Positions 57,001-64,000 of a stretch of 64,000 nt of DNA are shown here, one piece after another. A program made the position numbers and the translations under genes. The stretch is from Strongylocentrotus purpuratus (Eukaryota > Echinodermata > Echinoidea > Camarodonta > Strongylocentrotidae). The notes under the pieces were generated by a model. It was not told the origin of the DNA. It was given only the letters and a program-made list of their open reading frames with translations, and ran no database searches. The first letter of the stretch is position 1, and each line of letters begins with the position of its first letter. Location: positions 21,540,539 through 21,604,538 of the forward strand of contig NW_022145606.1 in assembly GCF_000002235.5 (NCBI RefSeq), given 5' to 3'.

Positions 57001-60000
57001 GCTCCAAATTGCCTCAAATTCATTTTGGATACGTTTCAGGCCATTTTACGCATTTCATAAAAATCACGCAAAACACGCATTTTTGCGCGTTTTCGTTCGT
57101 AGCGGCCAAACGAAGCATAATTTTCTAGTACGTCTTTTTGACGAGGGTATTCCTTATCTTTTTCCGAACAATTTGATACCATGTTTAGCTTTTCATGACC
57201 ATTATTGGCGGAATTAGCGTCCGTTTAAAATACATGTCCGTACGCGCGTGATCTTGTAATACATAGCATATATGGGCAAAAACATGCCTATACAAAATCC
57301 ATTATAGCTCTTTAGGAAGTCCACGAAACCCCCAATTTTTTCTCATATTTGGATAGAATATGAGTTGGAAATATGATTTTAGGTCTCATTTGGCCATTAT
57401 ATATATCGTGACATCATCATAATGGCCTTGGAACTCAAAAAACGAATTTGCATATTATGACGTCATCATATGTATAGCAAATTGATTGTATCTCTGTAAA
57501 TATTGATTGATTTACTTTCAAACTTAGATATGTTGTAGCTGAGACAATTCTTTACAAGATCAGTGCCCATTGTTTTTCATTTTGATGACGTCATCATGGT
57601 GAAAATTTCAATTAAAGGCGACATGTCAGAATTTTCTTCATTTGCGTGTTATCTCTATGGAAGGTGAATGTCGTTCACATCATGAATCTACATGACACTC
57701 ATCTTTGAGCACTATCTCGCTTATTCGTGCTCTATTTTATCCCAAAATTTGGTATGTTATAGCTGAGACCATGGGCTACAAAACCGGTGTACTTTGTTTT
57801 TTGATCAGATGTCAGGATTATGTCGGAATTTTCAATTGAAAGTTGAAATTGCACATTTTCTAGAACTTTGAAGGATTTTCTTTATTATTATTAGGTGGTC
57901 TGTCTTCGACAGACTACCTATTGTTTTCGTCAGAATTTTCTTTCTTTATTTCTTTATTTTTATTTCTTCCACTTTTTTGTTCACAGGATAACTCAAGATC
58001 CGTCCAGTCAATTTCTTTCAATTTTGGCACAGTCATAGGTCATTGCCATAAGACGTGACAGTAACCTTTTCAAGGTCATCAAGTCTTCATGACGTCATCC
58101 AGGCGCCATTTTGTGTTTTTTTTGGAAAATCTCAAATGATCATAACTTCATAACTGAAAGCCATTTCTCATTCATATTTACCATGATCAAGGTCAATATC
58201 AGTCCGGTCAATTTCAGGTCAGAAAACGCGCGCGTACGCGTACGTCCGCGCGTCAGTGCGCGCGCAAATTTCAAAATGCTCCAAATTGCCTCAAATTCAT
58301 TTTGGATACGTTTCAGGCCATTTTACGCATTTCATAAAAATCACGCAAAACACGCATTTTTGCGCGTTTTCGTTCGTAGCGGCCAAACGAAGCATAATTT
58401 TCTAGTACGTCTTTTTGACGAGGGTATTCCTTATCTTTTTCCGAACAATTTGATACCATGTTTAGCTTTTCATGACCATTATTGGCGGAATTAGCGTCCG
58501 TTTAAAATACATGTCCGTACGCGCGTGATCTTGTAATACATAGCATATATGGGCAAAAACATGCCTATACAAAATCCATTATAGCTCTTTAGGAAGTCCA
58601 CGAAACCCCCAATTTTTTCTCATATTTGGATAGAATATGAGTTGGAAATATGATTTTAGGTCTCATTTGGCCATTATATATATCGTGACATCATCATAAT
58701 GGCCTTGGAACTCAAAAAACGAATTTGCATATTATGACGTCATCATATGTATAGCAAATTGATTGTATCTCTGTAAATATTGATTGATTTACTTTCAAAC
58801 TTAGATATGTTGTAGCTGAGACAATTCTTTACAAGATCAGTGCCCATTGTTTTTCATTTTGATGACGTCATCATGGTGAAAATTTCAATTAAAGGCGACA
58901 TGTCAGAATTTTCTTCATTTGCGTGTTATCTCTATGGAAGGTGAATGTCGTTCACATCATGAATCTACATGACACTCATCTTTGAGCACTATCTCGCTTA
59001 TTCGTGCTCTATTTTATCCCAAAATTTGGTATGTTATAGCTGAGACCATGGGCTACAAAACCGGTGTACTTTGTTTTTTGATCAGATGTCAGGATTATGT
59101 CGGAATTTTCAATTGAAAGTTGAAATTGCACATTTTCTAGAACTTTGAAGGATTTTCTTTATTATTATTAGGTGGTCTGTCTTCGACAGACTACCTATTG
59201 TTTTCGTCAGAATTTTCTTTCTTTATTTCTTTATTTTTATTTCTTCCACTTTTTTGTTCACAGGATAACTCAAGATCCGTCCAGTCAATTTCTTTCAATT
59301 TTGGCACAGTCATAGGTCATTGCCATAAGACGTGACAGTAACCTTTTCAAGGTCATCAAGTCTTCATGACGTCATCCAGGCGCCATTTTGTGTTTTTTTT
59401 GGAAAATCTCAAATGATCATAACTTCATAACTGAAAGCCATTTCTCATTCATATTTACCATGATCAAGGTCAATATCAGTCCGGTCAATTTCAGGTCAGA
59501 AAACGCGCGCGTACGCGTACGTCCGCGCGTCAGTGCGCGCGCAAATTTCAAAATGCTCCAAATTGCCTCAAATTCATTTTGGATACGTTTCAGGCCATTT
59601 TACGCATTTCATAAAAATCACGCAAAACACGCATTTTTGCGCGTTTTCGTTCGTAGCGGCCAAACGAAGCATAATTTTCTAGTACGTCTTTTTGACGAGG
59701 GTATTCCTTATCTTTTTCCGAACAATTTGATACCATGTTTAGCTTTTCATGACCATTATTGGCGGAATTAGCGTCCGTTTAAAATACATGTCCGTACGCG
59801 CGTGATCTTGTAATACATAGCATATATGGGCAAAAACATGCCTATACAAAATCCATTATAGCTCTTTAGGAAGTCCACGAAACCCCCAATTTTTTCTCAT
59901 ATTTGGATAGAATATGAGTTGGAAATATGATTTTAGGTCTCATTTGGCCATTATATATATCGTGACATCATCATAATGGCCTTGGAACTCAAAAAACGAA

Positions 60001-63000
60001 TTTGCATATTATGACGTCATCATATGTATAGCAAATTGATTGTATCTCTGTAAATATTGATTGATTTACTTTCAAACTTAGATATGTTGTAGCTGAGACA
60101 ATTCTTTACAAGATCAGTGCCCATTGTTTTTCATTTTGATGACGTCATCATGGTGAAAATTTCAATTAAAGGCGACATGTCAGAATTTTCTTCATTTGCG
60201 TGTTATCTCTATGGAAGGTGAATGTCGTTCACATCATGAATCTACATGACACTCATCTTTGAGCACTATCTCGCTTATTCGTGCTCTATTTTATCCCAAA
60301 ATTTGGTATGTTATAGCTGAGACCATGGGCTACAAAACCGGTGTACTTTGTTTTTTGATCAGATGTCAGGATTATGTCGGAATTTTCAATTGAAAGTTGA
60401 AATTGCACATTTTCTAGAACTTTGAAGGATTTTCTTTATTATTATTAGGTGGTCTGTCTTCGACAGACTACCTATTGTTTTCGTCAGAATTTTCTTTCTT
60501 TATTTCTTTATTTTTATTTCTTCCACTTTTTTGTTCACAGGATAACTCAAGATCCGTCCAGTCAATTTCTTTCAATTTTGGCACAGTCATAGGTCATTGC
60601 CATAAGACGTGACAGTAACCTTTTCAAGGTCATCAAGTCTTCATGACGTCATCCAGGCGCCATTTTGTGTTTTTTTTGGAAAATCTCAAATGATCATAAC
60701 TTCATAACTGAAAGCCATTTCTCATTCATATTTACCATGATCAAGGTCAATATCAGTCCGGTCAATTTCAGGTCAGAAAACGCGCGCGTACGCGTACGTC
60801 CGCGCGTCAGTGCGCGCGCAAATTTCAAAATGCTCCAAATTGCCTCAAATTCATTTTGGATACGTTTCAGGCCATTTTACGCATTTCATAAAAATCACGC
60901 AAAACACGCATTTTTGCGCGTTTTCGTTCGTAGCGGCCAAACGAAGCATAATTTTCTAGTACGTCTTTTTGACGAGGGTATTCCTTATCTTTTTCCGAAC
61001 AATTTGATACCATGTTTAGCTTTTCATGACCATTATTGGCGGAATTAGCGTCCGTTTAAAATACATGTCCGTACGCGCGTGATCTTGTAATACATAGCAT
61101 ATATGGGCAAAAACATGCCTATACAAAATCCATTATAGCTCTTTAGGAAGTCCACGAAACCCCCAATTTTTTCTCATATTTGGATAGAATATGAGTTGGA
61201 AATATGATTTTAGGTCTCATTTGGCCATTATATATATCGTGACATCATCATAATGGCCTTGGAACTCAAAAAACGAATTTGCATATTATGACGTCATCAT
61301 ATGTATAGCAAATTGATTGTATCTCTGTAAATATTGATTGATTTACTTTCAAACTTAGATATGTTGTAGCTGAGACAATTCTTTACAAGATCAGTGCCCA
61401 TTGTTTTTCATTTTGATGACGTCATCATGGTGAAAATTTCAATTAAAGGCGACATGTCAGAATTTTCTTCATTTGCGTGTTATCTCTATGGAAGGTGAAT
61501 GTCGTTCACATCATGAATCTACATGACACTCATCTTTGAGCACTATCTCGCTTATTCGTGCTCTATTTTATCCCAAAATTTGGTATGTTATAGCTGAGAC
61601 CATGGGCTACAAAACCGGTGTACTTTGTTTTTTGATCAGATGTCAGGATTATGTCGGAATTTTCAATTGAAAGTTGAAATTGCACATTTTCTAGAACTTT
61701 GAAGGATTTTCTTTATTATTATTAGGTGGTCTGTCTTCGACAGACTACCTATTGTTTTCGTCAGAATTTTCTTTCTTTATTTCTTTATTTTTATTTCTTC
61801 CACTTTTTTGTTCACAGGATAACTCAAGATCCGTCCAGTCAATTTCTTTCAATTTTGGCACAGTCATAGGTCATTGCCATAAGACGTGACAGTAACCTTT
61901 TCAAGGTCATCAAGTCTTCATGACGTCATCCAGGCGCCATTTTGTGTTTTTTTTGGAAAATCTCAAATGATCATAACTTCATAACTGAAAGCCATTTCTC
62001 ATTCATATTTACCATGATCAAGGTCAATATCAGTCCGGTCAATTTCAGGTCAGAAAACGCGCGCGTACGCGTACGTCCGCGCGTCAGTGCGCGCGCAAAT
62101 TTCAAAATGCTCCAAATTGCCTCAAATTCATTTTGGATACGTTTCAGGCCATTTTACGCATTTCATAAAAATCACGCAAAACACGCATTTTTGCGCGTTT
62201 TCGTTCGTAGCGGCCAAACGAAGCATAATTTTCTAGTACGTCTTTTTGACGAGGGTATTCCTTATCTTTTTCCGAACAATTTGATACCATGTTTAGCTTT
62301 TCATGACCATTATTGGCGGAATTAGCGTCCGTTTAAAATACATGTCCGTACGCGCGTGATCTTGTAATACATAGCATATATGGGCAAAAACATGCCTATA
62401 CAAAATCCATTATAGCTCTTTAGGAAGTCCACGAAACCCCCAATTTTTTCTCATATTTGGATAGAATATGAGTTGGAAATATGATTTTAGGTCTCATTTG
62501 GCCATTATATATATCGTGACATCATCATAATGGCCTTGGAACTCAAAAAACGAATTTGCATATTATGACGTCATCATATGTATAGCAAATTGATTGTATC
62601 TCTGTAAATATTGATTGATTTACTTTCAAACTTAGATATGTTGTAGCTGAGACAATTCTTTACAAGATCAGTGCCCATTGTTTTTCATTTTGATGACGTC
62701 ATCATGGTGAAAATTTCAATTAAAGGCGACATGTCAGAATTTTCTTCATTTGCGTGTTATCTCTATGGAAGGTGAATGTCGTTCACATCATGAATCTACA
62801 TGACACTCATCTTTGAGCACTATCTCGCTTATTCGTGCTCTATTTTATCCCAAAATTTGGTATGTTATAGCTGAGACCATGGGCTACAAAACCGGTGTAC
62901 TTTGTTTTTTGATCAGATGTCAGGATTATGTCGGAATTTTCAATTGAAAGTTGAAATTGCACATTTTCTAGAACTTTGAAGGATTTTCTTTATTATTATT

Positions 63001-64000
63001 AGGTGGTCTGTCTTCGACAGACTACCTATTGTTTTCGTCAGAATTTTCTTTCTTTATTTCTTTATTTTTATTTCTTCCACTTTTTTGTTCACAGGATAAC
63101 TCAAGATCCGTCCAGTCAATTTCTTTCAATTTTGGCACAGTCATAGGTCATTGCCATAAGACGTGACAGTAACCTTTTCAAGGTCATCAAGTCTTCATGA
63201 CGTCATCCAGGCGCCATTTTGTGTTTTTTTTGGAAAATCTCAAATGATCATAACTTCATAACTGAAAGCCATTTCTCATTCATATTTACCATGATCAAGG
63301 TCAATATCAGTCCGGTCAATTTCAGGTCAGAAAACGCGCGCGTACGCGTACGTCCGCGCGTCAGTGCGCGCGCAAATTTCAAAATGCTCCAAATTGCCTC
63401 AAATTCATTTTGGATACGTTTCAGGCCATTTTACGCATTTCATAAAAATCACGCAAAACACGCATTTTTGCGCGTTTTCGTTCGTAGCGGCCAAACGAAG
63501 CATAATTTTCTAGTACGTCTTTTTGACGAGGGTATTCCTTATCTTTTTCCGAACAATTTGATACCATGTTTAGCTTTTCATGACCATTATTGGCGGAATT
63601 AGCGTCCGTTTAAAATACATGTCCGTACGCGCGTGATCTTGTAATACATAGCATATATGGGCAAAAACATGCCTATACAAAATCCATTATAGCTCTTTAG
63701 GAAGTCCACGAAACCCCCAATTTTTTCTCATATTTGGATAGAATATGAGTTGGAAATATGATTTTAGGTCTCATTTGGCCATTATATATATCGTGACATC
63801 ATCATAATGGCCTTGGAACTCAAAAAACGAATTTGCATATTATGACGTCATCATATGTATAGCAAATTGATTGTATCTCTGTAAATATTGATTGATTTAC
63901 TTTCAAACTTAGATATGTTGTAGCTGAGACAATTCTTTACAAGATCAGTGCCCATTGTTTTTCATTTTGATGACGTCATCATGGTGAAAATTTCAATTAA
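42025..64000. repeat. Satellite array, ~1,277 bp monomer, about 17 copies, continues past the window
   Basis: Head-to-tail monomers recur with spacings of 1,270-1,277 bases (for example CCAATTTTTTCTCATATTTGG at about 43295 and 44571). Late copies look identical over hundreds of bases by eye. Each full monomer contains three TGACGTCA palindromes; a CpG-rich alternating tract (ACGCGCGCGTACGCGTACGT); a hairpin (TAGGTGGTCTGTC / GACAGACTACCTA) next to an ATT microsatellite; and two diverged stretches both starting TATGTTRTAGCTGAGAC, hinting at an older internal duplication. A 127-codon open frame recurs per monomer without any coding signature. Function is unknown; centromeric, heterochromatic or dispersed satellite are all possible. 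Confidence 0.95.

Noticed and set aside
43295..64000. A repeated 127-codon open frame in every satellite monomer
   Set aside because: Its conservation is explained by recent amplification. It has no recognisable domain, includes the CpG alternating tract as Arg-Val-Arg, and is shortened by single-base changes in some copies without consequence.
1..64000. tRNA, rRNA or operon-type features
   Set aside because: No tRNA A/B-box cloverleaf or rRNA segment was recognised by eye, and the DNA is not bacterial; a tRNAscan-SE and Rfam run would settle it.

Overview
This window is eukaryotic, AT-rich, intron-bearing DNA. Frequent ACATGTA, AGATCTAG and TGACGTCA motifs, abundant foldback repeats, RNase H-bearing LINEs and an expanded-type DUF7869-like gene suggest a marine invertebrate, most likely an echinoderm such as a sea urchin. 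That taxonomic call is inference from sequence style and memory; nothing was searched.

Layout. (1) 1-4.7 kb: a ~1.6 kb segment duplicated in tandem, the second copy split by a 1.35 kb insertion with terminal inverted repeats. (2) 4.70-5.04 kb, minus strand: one first coding exon with a signal peptide, a His-Asp repeat and a ZIP4/ZIP12-like ectodomain pattern; its later exons are not in the window. (3) 7.4-12.3 kb: two 5'-truncated minus-strand LINE fragments. One sits inside a CCCATATGGG-type minisatellite with a visible target duplication; the other is split by a 711 bp insertion that ends in a 183 bp palindrome. (4) 12.3-15.2 kb: GCGTA-rich repeat, a 30-copy 35 bp minisatellite and degenerate ~170 bp repeats. 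(5) 15.68-28.23 kb, minus strand: a complete ten-exon gene, probably with a further untranslated exon near 33.4 kb. All nine splice junctions keep frame, giving about 755 residues with the hallmarks of the DUF7869 group (transposase/integrase-like host proteins of unknown function). Its introns hold many inverted-repeat elements. (6) 34.1-39.4 kb, minus strand: a nearly full-length but frameshifted I-type LINE (gag-like ORF1; endonuclease, reverse transcriptase and RNase H in ORF2). (7) 40.1-41.5 kb: a small foldback element, then a ~641 bp tandem repeat full of poly-T/poly-G tracts, then a 500-N assembly gap. (8) 42.0-64.0 kb: about 17 head-to-tail copies of a ~1,277 bp satellite, running off the right end.

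The only convincing host genes are the DUF7869-like gene and the single ZIP-like exon; almost everything else is transposon- or repeat-derived. The most interesting items are the cleanly reconstructable DUF7869-like gene with its three related acidic N-terminal exons, and the homogenised satellite, which carries three perfect TGACGTCA palindromes, a CpG-rich alternating tract and a hairpin in each monomer.
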